Below, piece after piece: positions 18,638-26,984 of a DNA stretch of 64,000 nt. Numbering within the stretch: the stretch's first letter is position 1; each line of letters opens with the position of its first letter. The notes under the pieces are model-generated. The model did no database searches and was not told the DNA's origin. It saw only the letters and a program-made list of their open reading frames with translations. Made by a program: the position numbers and the translations under genes. The stretch covers positions 124,001 through 188,000 of the forward strand of contig CAVUOZ010000013.1 of assembly GCA_963743325.1 (NCBI GenBank). The letters run 5' to 3'. Source of the stretch: DATFVA01 sp963743325 (GTDB lineage: Bacteria; Bacteroidota; Ignavibacteria; Ignavibacteriales; Ignavibacteriaceae).

Positions 18638-18667
18638 AGTTCAAGTTCAGGTTCAGGTTCAAGTTCA
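18638..18667 (+). repeat. Five tandem copies of a 6-bp unit (RGTTCA)
   Basis: AGTTCA, AGTTCA, GGTTCA, GGTTCA and AGTTCA lie end to end between the glycosyltransferase stop and the FAD oxidase start. A unit of six bases in a spacer could vary in copy number by slippage and alter promoter or leader spacing. Confidence 0.8.
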
Positions 18668-18710
18668 GATTAAAGGAAATTCTTAATGCAGGATCAGGGT
18701 TTAAAAATTA

Positions 18711-20180
18711 ATGATAATTAAAACTTCACCTGATGAAATAGAAAATTATATAAGCGATGCTTCTAATTTTAGGGGCAGGTGCGATGCAGTTTATATACCA
18801 GAATCTACGGCTGAGATCCCCGAATTATTAAAAGAATCATATAAGAATAAAACACCGGTTACAATTTCCGGCAATGGAACAGGGTTAACCGGCGCCAGGG
18901 TTCCGTTGGGCGGAATACTGATTTCGACTGAAAAGCTTAACAGGATTATTGAGATAAATAAAGACCAAAAATATATAATTGTCGAACCGGGTGTAATCCT
19001 TGATAACCTGCAGAAGGAAGTAAATGCACAAAACCTCCTTTATCCTCCCGATCCCACAGAATGGAACTGCTTTATAGGCGGCACAATTGCAACCAATGCT
19101 TCAGGTGAGAAGACTTTTAAATATGGTCCTACACGGAATTTTGTGGAAGAACTGCAAGTAGTGCTTGCTGATGGAGAAACGATTAACCTGAAAAAAGGGC
19201 TGCAGAAAGCAGCAGGCTTCGATCTTGAATTAACTACAAATTCCCGGAAAAGAATTAAGATTAAGATTCCCGCTATTAAAATGCCGGAGGTTAAAAATGC
19301 CTCGGGATATTTCCTGAAAGAAGATATGGATGCAATTGATCTCTTCATTGGTTCGGAGGGGACACTCGGTATTGTTACAAGAATAAAATTGAAACTGGTT
19401 GACCTTCCTGAGAATATTTTATCTTCAGTAATCTTTTTTGATTCAGAAGACAATGCGGTATCCTTTATTGAAGAAGCAAGAGAATTATCACTCAAAACAA
19501 GATTTAAACATTCTGAATCTATCGATGCACTTGCTCTTGAATTTATGGATAAAAATTGTCTTGACTTCTTAAAAGAAGATTATCCCCAAATCCCGGAAGA
19601 TGCAGACGCATGCGTCTGGTTTGAACAGGAGACCACAAAACAGGATGATGAAAAATTATTCAATGAATGGGCAGAATTAATCGTAAAGCACAAAGGTAAT
19701 CCCGAGACTGCCTGGTTTGCCTTTTCGGCGAAGGATAAAAAGAAGCTTGAAGAATTCCGTCATTCTGTTTCAGCTAAAGCCAATGAATTCATAGCAAAGA
19801 AAAATGTTAAAAAGCTCGGAACCGATGTGGCTGTGCCTGATGATAATTTCAGAGATTTTTATAAAGAATGCAAGAAACTGGCAAATGATTCAGGAATAAA
19901 ATTTATCGCTTACGGACACTTTGGTAATTCCCACCTTCACTTAAATATGCTTCCTTCAAATGAGACAGAATATGCAGCCGGAAAAGATATTTACAGACTA
20001 ATTTGTGAAAAGGCTATAAAGTTGAATGGAACAATTTCTGCAGAGCATGGAGTCGGGAAGCTTAAAACAGAATACTTAAAGATGATGTATGGTGAAGATA
20101 ATATCAGGCAGATGGCTGAGATTAAAAGAGCACTCGACCCAAACCTGCAGCTTGGGAGAGGTACGCTTTTTCAGCTCTAG
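18711..20180 (+). CDS. FAD-linked oxidase (GlcD / D-lactate dehydrogenase type)
   Basis: This 489-residue protein has the FAD_binding_4 domain near the N-terminus (PVTISGNGTGLTGARVPLGG, then PPDPTEWNCFIGGTIATNAS) and FAD-oxidase C domain motifs near the end (AYGHFGNSHLHLNMLP; GTISAEHGVGKLKTEYL). These flavoproteins oxidise 2-hydroxyacids such as D-lactate or glycolate. No iron-sulfur GlpC-like partner domain is fused or adjacent. The gene ends just before a hairpin at 20208. Confidence 0.88.
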   Translation: MIIKTSPDEIENYISDASNFRGRCDAVYIPESTAEIPELLKESYKNKTPVTISGNGTGLTGARVPLGGILISTEKLNRIIEINKDQKYIIVEPGVILDNLQKEVNAQNLLYPPDPTEWNCFIGGTIATNASGEKTFKYGPTRNFVEELQVVLADGETINLKKGLQKAAGFDLELTTNSRKRIKIKIPAIKMPEVKNASGYFLKEDMDAIDLFIGSEGTLGIVTRIKLKLVDLPENILSSVIFFDSEDNAVSFIEEARELSLKTRFKHSESIDALALEFMDKNCLDFLKEDYPQIPEDADACVWFEQETTKQDDEKLFNEWAELIVKHKGNPETAWFAFSAKDKKKLEEFRHSVSAKANEFIAKKNVKKLGTDVAVPDDNFRDFYKECKKLANDSGIKFIAYGHFGNSHLHLNMLPSNETEYAAGKDIYRLICEKAIKLNGTISAEHGVGKLKTEYLKMMYGEDNIRQMAEIKRALDPNLQLGRGTLFQL

Positions 20181-20207
20181 GAATCTTTACAATCTTCTTT
20201 TTAACAG

Positions 20208-20225
20208 AGGGAGCTTTCGCTCCCT
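20208..20225 (+). terminator. Hairpin terminator after the FAD oxidase
   Basis: AGGGAGC and GCTCCCT form a perfect seven-pair stem with loop TTTC, 27 bases after the stop. The tail TAAAT is weak on the plus strand. On the minus strand it lies just past the sorting-domain remnant, so it may serve both directions. Confidence 0.6.
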
Positions 20226-20229
20226 TAAA

Positions 20230-20554
20230 TCACTTCAAAAGCAGCATCTTCTTAGAACTAACATAATCGTTTACCCGGATCTGGTAATATGTATACCCCG
20301 CTCACCAGCCGGGATGCATCGAAATTAATTGAGTACCTGCCTTGGGTCTTCTGTTCATTAACAAGTGTAGTAACTTCTTTACCGAGGAAATCATAAATCT
20401 TCAAAGTTACGTGTCCGGTTTGAGGTAGTTGATAATTAATCGTAGTTGCCGGATTAAATGGATTAGGGTAGTCTCTGCCGCGCTGCAGCAGAAAACCATA
20501 ATTGTCTGAACACCGGATATTTTTACTGCATATAGCCGCAGAGCGGCGCAACAT
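20230..20554 (-). pseudogene. Orphan type IX sorting-domain remnant with frameshift
   Basis: The frame encodes RDYPNPFNPATTINYQLP, GHVTLKIYDFLGKEV and GRYSINFDASRLVSGVYI, a clear C-terminal type A sorting domain with only a short unrelated stretch before it. The expected ending (YIYQIRVNDYVSSKKMLLLK) appears in another frame and is restored by removing one T near 20288-20292; the restored stop is at 20230. No passenger domain or signal peptide is present, so this is a leftover 3' end of a deleted secreted-protein gene. Confidence 0.75.
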
Positions 20555-20894
20555 AAAATTATCAATTTAATTAGTTTAACTGGATTGGGACAAATTTTTA
20601 ATCTTTGGGGTTCTATTCATTTGGGCATATTGCAGTTCTATAAAAATACTACCCCTTCGGGAATCTTCCGGCCATAGCGAGATCTGCGGCTCGTTTTCAG
20701 CGGAGCCTCCGGCTGCTTACTGATTTATGCCTGCTTTTCGTTGCTTACAATAATGTCATCCCCCGGGGTTCTGCCCTATTCCCTCGATTCTCCAGTTTTC
20801 CCTCCTCCAATCTTCCTATCCTCCCGGCTTCCGCTCTGCCAAAATGGCAGAGTTCCTTATGAGCTTATGGATTTTTTTTCGGGATAATAGGTTT
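20555..20894 (-). other. 340 bp intergenic stretch with an 8-bp-stem hairpin
   Basis: No gene is recognised. CTCTGCCA and TGGCAGAG (20834-20841 and 20845-20852) form a perfect stem with a three-base loop. The stretch between is locally more GC-rich and pyrimidine-rich than its surroundings, and may hold the eroded body of the secreted-protein gene whose tail is at 20230-20554. Confidence 0.4.
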
Positions 20895-21578
20895 TTAGAG
20901 GTTGGTTTTCAATTCACGCTTTAATGATTTATAATCAGGAACTATTTCTTCAACGAGCTTCCAGAACTTCTGCGAGTGATTCATTTCCTTTAAATGGCAA
21001 AGTTCGTGAATGATCACATAATCAATCAGTTCTTTCCTGTATTTAATCAGTCTGTAATTGAGTGAAATATTTCCCGAAGCCGAGCAGCTCCCCCATCTTG
21101 TTTTCTGGTTTCTTATTCTTACCTGTTTAATATCAAAGCTGTATTTTTGTGCAATCTTTATCGCTCTTTCAGGCAGGTATCTTTTTGCAAGATGTTTAAG
21201 CCAGGCATTATATAATATATGAAGATCCTCACCGGAACCCGCAGGACTTTCAATTAAAAGAACATATTTACTGAAACTGATTTTATGCTTATTCAGGAAA
21301 AGATCATACCTTTGTTTAATCTCAATCTTCTCACCTAAATATGTGAATTCTTCCCTCGCAGGAATGGTTCTAAGGTGCTTTAAAATCCACTCCCTTTTTT
21401 TATAAACAAATCTTTCTGCTTCTTCTATTTTGCATCCGCGGGGAATGACCACTTCGAGTCCTGTAGATGGGTTTATCTGAAGGCGAAGGTACCTGGCTTT
21501 CCTGCTGTGCCTTATCCGGTAAGTTAATTCATCATTGTTTATATAAAGCCTGGCGTAACTAATCCTGGTTTTCTTCAT
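20895..21578 (-). CDS. YgjP/WLM-like (DUF45) zinc metallopeptidase
   Basis: This 227-residue protein has the gluzincin-like site HELCHLKEMNHSQKFW (His191, Glu192, His195, His201). It also has the family's RIRNQKTRWGSCS and NISLNYRLIKY motifs before it. Length and motif order match the YgjP family, whose substrate is not established. No signal peptide. It lies 42 bp after cysS on the same strand. Confidence 0.85.
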   Translation of the reverse strand: MKKTRISYARLYINNDELTYRIRHSRKARYLRLQINPSTGLEVVIPRGCKIEEAERFVYKKREWILKHLRTIPAREEFTYLGEKIEIKQRYDLFLNKHKISFSKYVLLIESPAGSGEDLHILYNAWLKHLAKRYLPERAIKIAQKYSFDIKQVRIRNQKTRWGSCSASGNISLNYRLIKYRKELIDYVIIHELCHLKEMNHSQKFWKLVEEIVPDYKSLKRELKTNL

Positions 21579-21620
21579 GCAGCATTCTTAATCAGCAGCT
21601 ATATCCCGGCACAGTATTAT

Positions 21621-23030
21621 CTACCTTGAAATTTTATAATTGGTTTTATCCTTACTATCCTGAAGCTGGATCCCGAGGTCTTTCAATTCATCCCTGATTG
21701 AATCAGCAAGTTTGAAGTTTTTATTATTCTTAGCATCCTGTCTTATTTTTATCAAAAGCTCGATTAGCTCACCTTCAAGCTTTCCATCACTTTCAGCTTT
21801 TAATGAATTGAAATCAAGTATTCCCAAAACATCAGCAGCGGTTTTAGTTAAAAAGTCTTTTACCTCAGAGTAAAAACCTTTACTGATATTTTCATTCTCA
21901 GCAATTACACGGTTCACTTCTTTTGTGAAATCAAAGATTACGGCTACAGCCTGTGGAGTATTAAAATCATCATCCATTGCCTCTTCAAATGATTGCAAGT
22001 ATTTGTGAAAATTGAATGCGGGTTTTTTATCTCCAACAGAAGTTTTTATTTCCAGTTCAATTTTCTCAGCAAGGTTATTTAATTTCTCCAGACCTTTCTG
22101 TGCGCCGGCAAGCAATTCCTCCGTAAAGTTCAAAGGACCGCCATAATTTGCCTGTGTATATAACATCCTCAGGGCCTCTGCGGGGTATTTATTAAGCACA
22201 TCTCTTGCTGTAAAGAAGTTACCCAGGGATTTCGACATCTTCTCTTCATTAATATTGAGGAAGCCGAAATGCATCCAGTAATTAACAAACTTCGCACCGT
22301 TTGCACCCTCGCTCTGCGCAATTTCATTTTCATGATGAGGGAATATCAGGTCATTGCCGCCGGCATGAATATCAAAGTTTTCACCGAGGTGTTTGCAGCT
22401 CATTGCAGAGCATTCGATATGCCAGCCGGGACGGCCCTTTCCCCAGGGACTCTCCCAGTAAGGTTCTCCTTCTTTGGCCTTTTTCCACAAAGAAAAATCG
22501 AGCGGATTCTTCTTCTCTTCATTTATTTCTATTCTTGCACCCGATTCAAGTTCATCAATCTTTTTTCCGCTGAGCTTTCCATAACCCTTAAATTTTGCGA
22601 CATCATAAAAAACATTCCCGTCAATATTATAGGCAAGACCTTTTTCTTCAAGCTTTTTAATCATTGAGATTATATCATTCATATGGGCTGTAGCTTTAGG
22701 ATAAATATCAGCCCTTTTTATCTTAAGCCTGTCGACATCTTCAAAAAACGAATTGATATAATGTTCGGCTATTTCCGCAGGATCTTTCTTCTGCTCGTTG
22801 GATTTTTTTATGATCTTATCATCAACATCAGTGATGTTCATTGCATAAATGACATTATAACCTTTGTATAAGAGGTACTTCCTTATAATATCAGCCATCA
22901 CAAATGAACGTGCATTCCCGATATGGAAATAATCATATACGGTTGGTCCGCACATATACATTTTAACTTCCGGCGGATTAATAGGTTTAAATTCTTCCTT
23001 TTTTCGTGTCAGTGTATTATAAATGAGCAT
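21621..23030 (-). CDS. cysS: Cysteinyl-tRNA synthetase
   Basis: This 469-residue class I synthetase charges tRNA-Cys. It starts with YMCGPTVYDYFHIGNARSF, containing the HIGH-like HIGN and the zinc Cys. GWHIECSAMSCKHLG (zinc Cys) and HHENEIAQSEGANG (zinc His) follow, then the KMSKS loop as EEKMSKSLGNFF. The C-terminal DALR-like region is complete. It lies 88 bp after the membrane partner of the octahaem cytochrome on the same strand. Confidence 0.96.
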   Translation of the reverse strand: MLIYNTLTRKKEEFKPINPPEVKMYMCGPTVYDYFHIGNARSFVMADIIRKYLLYKGYNVIYAMNITDVDDKIIKKSNEQKKDPAEIAEHYINSFFEDVDRLKIKRADIYPKATAHMNDIISMIKKLEEKGLAYNIDGNVFYDVAKFKGYGKLSGKKIDELESGARIEINEEKKNPLDFSLWKKAKEGEPYWESPWGKGRPGWHIECSAMSCKHLGENFDIHAGGNDLIFPHHENEIAQSEGANGAKFVNYWMHFGFLNINEEKMSKSLGNFFTARDVLNKYPAEALRMLYTQANYGGPLNFTEELLAGAQKGLEKLNNLAEKIELEIKTSVGDKKPAFNFHKYLQSFEEAMDDDFNTPQAVAVIFDFTKEVNRVIAENENISKGFYSEVKDFLTKTAADVLGILDFNSLKAESDGKLEGELIELLIKIRQDAKNNKNFKLADSIRDELKDLGIQLQDSKDKTNYKISR

Positions 23031-23118
23031 ATAGTTTCTTTTGAAAATCGATTACTAAAAGATAACCATTTTATAAAATAAATAAGTGTTCATCTCCGGT
23101 ATTCTACTCTATAAAAAT

Positions 23119-23988
23119 TTATTTTTTCTGTAAGGCAACCACAAGCAGTCCGAGCATTCCAAGGTCACCGTATAACAAAGGTGCAAATACCGGGGCGAAG
23201 ACAAGCATTCTTTCAAGGCTTAATTCACCCGTTCCCGCCAGATCGGCTGAAAGATGAAATCCGAATCCCATAACACCGACGACAATTGCAGCAATCATTG
23301 TCCAGAAATAAACAAACTCATCTCTCTTTGTCCATTCCTTTGAGAGTGCAATTGTTAGAACCACAGATGTTGCGAATATGCCAAACACTATTGCAATCAT
23401 CTTATAGGGTGTATAACCGTACTGGGCATGATCGATAATTGAAGTCAATGCACTTGCGCCAAACCCAAGGCCGACAAGCCAGAGAAAATGCTTGGCTCTT
23501 GATATGGGAGCTTGAAAAGTCCCGAGACCCGGTACTTTCAGAATGCCCTCCTGCCCTTCAACTTCTTCAGTAATTGCATATAATCCCAGCAAAGATATTC
23601 CTGCAAAAGCAAGCGGGGCAAGTATAGGCGAACCGAAGACTACCCAGGTCCAGGTAAGACTACCGAGAGGATTTAATATTGCATACAGGTGAAAAGCCGT
23701 GCCCAGTACCCCGACCATAATACCGGCACTCATTAATGTAATATGAACTAGTGCAGCCCATTTTTTAGGGGAGACCTGGAAAGAAACGATAAAGCAGGAA
23801 ATTGCACCAATCGGAAAGTAGAAAATCGGTATCCATTCATAAACCGGGATGAAATAATTTATTGAATGAGCCAGAGCGACATCTAAACCTGTAAAGAAGA
23901 GATTTATACCGACGAAGATCAGCAGCAGCCGGTTTTTTTCCATAGGAAGATGAATATTTGCAAGGTGGAAGATTTCAGCTTTATCCAT
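23119..23988 (-). CDS. Eight-helix membrane protein made of two repeats with matched histidines
   Basis: 289 residues from the ATG at 23988. I do not recognise the family. Two halves of about 145 residues can be matched by eye. His41 (AHSINYFIPVYEWI) corresponds to His187 (DHAQYGYTPYKMI), and His100 (GVLGTAFHL) to His245 (GVMGFGFHL). Both halves then show an APL...LGLL helix. The His spacing is 59 and 58 residues. Histidines at matching places in paired helices suggest b-haem or quinol binding, which is inference only. The gene begins one base after the octahaem cytochrome stop, with its ribosome-binding site inside that gene, so the two products probably form one complex. Confidence 0.7.
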   Translation of the reverse strand: MDKAEIFHLANIHLPMEKNRLLLIFVGINLFFTGLDVALAHSINYFIPVYEWIPIFYFPIGAISCFIVSFQVSPKKWAALVHITLMSAGIMVGVLGTAFHLYAILNPLGSLTWTWVVFGSPILAPLAFAGISLLGLYAITEEVEGQEGILKVPGLGTFQAPISRAKHFLWLVGLGFGASALTSIIDHAQYGYTPYKMIAIVFGIFATSVVLTIALSKEWTKRDEFVYFWTMIAAIVVGVMGFGFHLSADLAGTGELSLERMLVFAPVFAPLLYGDLGMLGLLVVALQKK

Positions 23989-23989
23989 A

Positions 23990-25258
23990 TTATTTTCTAC
24001 CTCCATGTTCTTTTCTAAGTCTGGTAGCATCCTCTTTCACTTTATTTAACTGCTTCAGTAAAGGATAAATACCATGCCATTGAACGAAATCGGGTCCCTG
24101 CATATAAGCCCCGAATTTGGCTGTCCTTCCATAATAATGCCACATATCAAATGCATCATAACTTATCTGTGTAGCAAATGGTTCAGAAGTAATAATTCCA
24201 TCTTTTATTAACCCATTTATTATATCGGAAGCTTCTTTTACCCTGAGGTTCACAAATGCAGTTACACTATCGGCTTTCATATAAAGATCATCAACGAATT
24301 TCTGCGAGTGACAGTTAGTACAAATTGATTTCATTGCTTCTCTTCCGCTCACAAAATTTGACCTGTTACCAGTAACGGCAGCGAATAAAAATTTAGATAA
24401 TCTTTCGCCCACATCGTGAGTTGTTCCCTGCGTACCGAAGCCGCTCATATGGCAGGTTGCACATGTGGGAGCCGGCATATCTGAAGTAGTTAATCTTCCT
24501 GTTTTCTGTTCCCAGTTCCAGTTTTCACCCTGAGTATGATACATAACTCCGTGGGCCGATTCCTCATATATTTCTATGTGAGGATGATCGGGACCAAGAT
24601 GACACTGACCGCAGATTTCCGGTTTTCTTACCTGTCCGAGTGAAAACTCATGTCTTAAATGGCATTTATTACAGTTGCCAATACTTCCGTCTGCATTTGG
24701 TTTACCTATTGAATGACAGCTTTGACAAGCCAGAGGAGTAACCATCGGGCCTTCAATATCGAATAAAGAATTTCTTGTGGCAGTTACAATACCATTAGGT
24801 CCCCTGTTGGCCTCAGGAATATTATCATTAACGAATTTTTGCTGATCTGATGAAAAGTCAGCGAATCCGTTTAATGCTACCCAAGCCGGAGCGCCGTGCC
24901 TGCTATGGTCAAATTGTCTTGTTTCAGCAGGATGACATTTACCGCATTGTTTGGGTGTCGGCGCTGCAGTGATAAAAAATCCTTCATGATCTTTACCCAT
25001 AGGATTATTTTTATCAACAACATGACAATCCACACATTTAACACCCGATCTTGCCATTGTGCTTCTGGCAAATTGATTGACAATATCGGGTGAAACTCTT
25101 TTATGACAGGTGGAACATTTATCTGCAAGGTTCACGCTCACTTGCTTTGTGCCTGGCTCACCGCCGGAGGGAAGCTGTGTAAAAATATAAATAATCAAAA
25201 GAATTATAATTGTGGTGACTACACCAATTACCAATGTTTTTGGCACTCCCGAAGGCAT
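23990..25258 (-). CDS. Membrane-anchored octahaem cytochrome c, hydroxylamine-oxidoreductase-like
   Basis: This 422-residue protein has an uncleaved-looking N-terminal helix (residues 8-29) and eight CxxCH haem sites at 48, 75, 105, 178, 196, 216, 266 and 313. The segment after haem 8 (DMWHYYGRTAKFGA, then MQGPDFVQWHGIYPLL at 386-401) is the typical tail of the HAO family, which includes hydroxylamine and hydrazine oxidisers and nitrite or hydroxylamine reductases. Whether the crosslinking Tyr that marks oxidising enzymes is present needs an alignment; Tyr375, 376 and 385 are candidates. The anchor and coupled membrane protein suggest electron exchange with the quinone pool. Confidence 0.85.
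   Translation of the reverse strand: MPSGVPKTLVIGVVTTIIILLIIYIFTQLPSGGEPGTKQVSVNLADKCSTCHKRVSPDIVNQFARSTMARSGVKCVDCHVVDKNNPMGKDHEGFFITAAPTPKQCGKCHPAETRQFDHSRHGAPAWVALNGFADFSSDQQKFVNDNIPEANRGPNGIVTATRNSLFDIEGPMVTPLACQSCHSIGKPNADGSIGNCNKCHLRHEFSLGQVRKPEICGQCHLGPDHPHIEIYEESAHGVMYHTQGENWNWEQKTGRLTTSDMPAPTCATCHMSGFGTQGTTHDVGERLSKFLFAAVTGNRSNFVSGREAMKSICTNCHSQKFVDDLYMKADSVTAFVNLRVKEASDIINGLIKDGIITSEPFATQISYDAFDMWHYYGRTAKFGAYMQGPDFVQWHGIYPLLKQLNKVKEDATRLRKEHGGRK
23999..24004 (-). promoter_or_regulatory. Shine-Dalgarno inside the cytochrome gene end
   Basis: GGAGGT in the last codons of the cytochrome gene lies ten bases before ATG 23988. It decides the start of the membrane partner against longer frames to 24006 or 24030, and couples translation of the two genes. 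Confidence 0.6.
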
Positions 25259-25322
25259 ATTCTCTCCTCGATATAAATGTTAGGTGAATAATTGCAGATT
25301 TTGTAAGGGCAAGTTTAATTTA

Positions 25323-25919
25323 TTAAGTACTAAATTTCAATTTTTTCAGGACTTCTTTCATGTCTTCAGGAAGTTCTGAATCGAAACGCATAAATTGTCT
25401 TGTATGCGGATGTTCGAAACCGAGAGTTTTTGCATGGAGTGCCTGCCGGGGAATTATTTTTAATAGATTTTCTACCCTGCTTTTCATTTTCGGTAACGAT
25501 GAGCCATATACTATTTTAGTTCCTCCGTACGTCTCATCCCCAAAAACCGGATGGTTTATTGCTGAAAGGTGTACTCTTATCTGGTGGGTTCTACCAGTCT
25601 TTAAATTTAGTTTCAGAAGAGTAGTAAACTCGAATTCCTCTATGATTTCATAATAGGTCAAAGCTTTTTTTCCTTCTGAATCTGAAGCAGCAAACTTTTT
25701 CCTGTCTGATTTACTGCGGGCAATATTAAAACTTATTTCTCCCTTTTTTTCTTTTAAAGTTCCCCCATACAATTGCCTGGTATTCCCTCTCTGTGGTGTG
25801 TCTGGAAAACTGGTAGGCAAGTCTTGCATGCGTCCAGTCATCTTTGGCAACAACCAGGAGCCCGCTGGTATTTTTATCAATTCGGTGAACGATTCCCGGC
25901 CTTCCTGGTTCACCGGCAT
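25323..25919 (-). CDS. RluD fragment: C-terminal half of catalytic domain
   Basis: The downstream open frame has genuine sequence from about KEKKGEISFNIARS onward, including RTHQIRVHLSAINHPVFGD and the ending EDMKEVLKKLK. The residues before that are out of frame. Confidence 0.6.
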   Translation of the reverse strand: MPVNQEGRESFTELIKIPAGSWLLPKMTGRMQDLPTSFPDTPQRGNTRQLYGGTLKEKKGEISFNIARSKSDRKKFAASDSEGKKALTYYEIIEEFEFTTLLKLNLKTGRTHQIRVHLSAINHPVFGDETYGGTKIVYGSSLPKMKSRVENLLKIIPRQALHAKTLGFEHPHTRQFMRFDSELPEDMKEVLKKLKFST

Positions 25920-26310
25920 TACTCAATTTTGCCGAATGATGAAGAAGAGCATTAACAAGTGTACCGGTGTAGTTTGCATAAGCAGGATGTGCAACCATGC
26001 CGGCTGGTTTGTTCACAACAATTAAATATTCATCTTCGAATATAATATCAAGAGGAATTTCCTCGGGTTCGGCTTCCTCGGGTCTGGGAGCAATGGGATG
26101 AGAAGCTTCTATCACATCACCGGGCTGAACAAGATAGCTTGATTTGACATACTTGCTATTTACTATTACAAGTCCGGCTTCAATTAATTTTTGAATTTTT
26201 GAACGTGTGGCATTTTCTATTGAATTTGTCAGGTAGAGATCGAGGCGTTCTTTCTTTTTTCCCGGCGGGACTTCAAAGCGGAATTTCTTTTCCCTGATCA
26301 GTTTCGTCAT
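25726..26310 (-). CDS. RluD fragment: S4 domain and catalytic motif
   Basis: This is the upstream open frame (194 residues) of the broken synthase. It contains the RNA-binding S4 domain and the catalytic Asp motif HRIDKNTSGLL, and ends ten residues after the break. Confidence 0.65.
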   Translation of the reverse strand: MTKLIREKKFRFEVPPGKKKERLDLYLTNSIENATRSKIQKLIEAGLVIVNSKYVKSSYLVQPGDVIEASHPIAPRPEEAEPEEIPLDIIFEDEYLIVVNKPAGMVAHPAYANYTGTLVNALLHHSAKLSNAGEPGRPGIVHRIDKNTSGLLVVAKDDWTHARLAYQFSRHTTEREYQAIVWGNFKRKKGRNKF

Positions 26311-26983
26311 CTTCTTTTCTGATCTCCTTTGACGATTCTTTTAGTGAATTGTTTTGTACTACTTTTTCCCGTTCGTCATTATTCATATTATCCGCAGTAA
26401 ATTCATTCGGTGCTGTTTCTATCGGTTCCGGCTTACTATTGTCTGCAGCATTCTTCTTATAAAAGATAATTAAAACAAGAACGCCGATAGTGACAGCAGC
26501 ATCTGCAATATTAAAAATCGGCCACCGGTCGTAGTTCCTGCCGAATATCGAAAAATCAAAAAAATCCACGTCAAGGAAATCTACCACCCTGCCGTAGAAT
26601 ACAGGTGCATATTCATAAAATATTCCGTAAAACATTCTGTCTATAAGGTTGCCTACTGCACCGCCAAGGATAAAAGCAATAGCTATACGTAAGCTGAGTC
26701 TCTGGCTCCTGATAAAATATATATAAATTACCAGCCCAACACTTGCGACGAGGGAAAATATCGATATCCAGAACTTAAAATTAATCCCGGGATCAAATCC
26801 GAAAGCCATACCAGGATTTTCAATAAAAGTTATTCGGAATAAATCACCTATTACCGGGATCTTCTCACCCTCGTACATTCCCGAATACTTAAAATGAAGA
26901 AAGGGAATTGAGAAACCTTTTACCAGCAGTTTTGTAGCCTGATCAATAATTATTACAAAAACAGAAACAAATAATACTCGCAA
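26273..26983 (-). CDS. lspA: Lipoprotein signal peptidase, second copy, with acidic C-terminal tail
   Basis: This 236-residue aspartic membrane protease cleaves prolipoprotein signal peptides. It has four membrane helices, GGAVGNLIDR with catalytic Asp115 and FNIADAAVTIG with Asp161, plus the ENPGMAFG motif. Residues 177-236 form an added charged tail (rich in Glu, Asp, Lys, Asn) absent from the neighbouring copy. It starts two bases after the other lspA stop and overlaps rluD. Both copies keep all catalytic residues. Confidence 0.93.
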   Translation of the reverse strand: MRVLFVSVFVIIIDQATKLLVKGFSIPFLHFKYSGMYEGEKIPVIGDLFRITFIENPGMAFGFDPGINFKFWISIFSLVASVGLVIYIYFIRSQRLSLRIAIAFILGGAVGNLIDRMFYGIFYEYAPVFYGRVVDFLDVDFFDFSIFGRNYDRWPIFNIADAAVTIGVLVLIIFYKKNAADNSKPEPIETAPNEFTADNMNNDEREKVVQNNSLKESSKEIRKEDDETDQGKEIPL

Positions 26984-26984
26984 A

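Larger units (their letters stand above)
25323..26310 (-). pseudogene. rluD: RluD-type 23S rRNA pseudouridine synthase, one frameshift
   Basis: Read across the break this is a full RluA/RluD family enzyme of about 328 residues. It has an S4 domain (KERLDLYLTNSI...ATRSKIQKLIEAGLV), the catalytic motif GRPGIVHRIDKNTSGLLVVA with Asp, then LLKLNLKTGRTHQIRVHLSA and ALHAKTLGFEHP. The frame breaks at 25744-25755, after WGNFK, where the coding strand has runs of four and seven A; losing one A restores GEISFNIARS. Homopolymer miscall or real mutation cannot be told apart here. It overlaps the second lspA by 38 bases. Confidence 0.85.

Noticed and set aside
18638..18667. CRISPR-like array
   Set aside because: Units are six bases without spacers; it is a simple tandem repeat. 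The 11-bp array at 41494 was rejected as CRISPR for the same reason.
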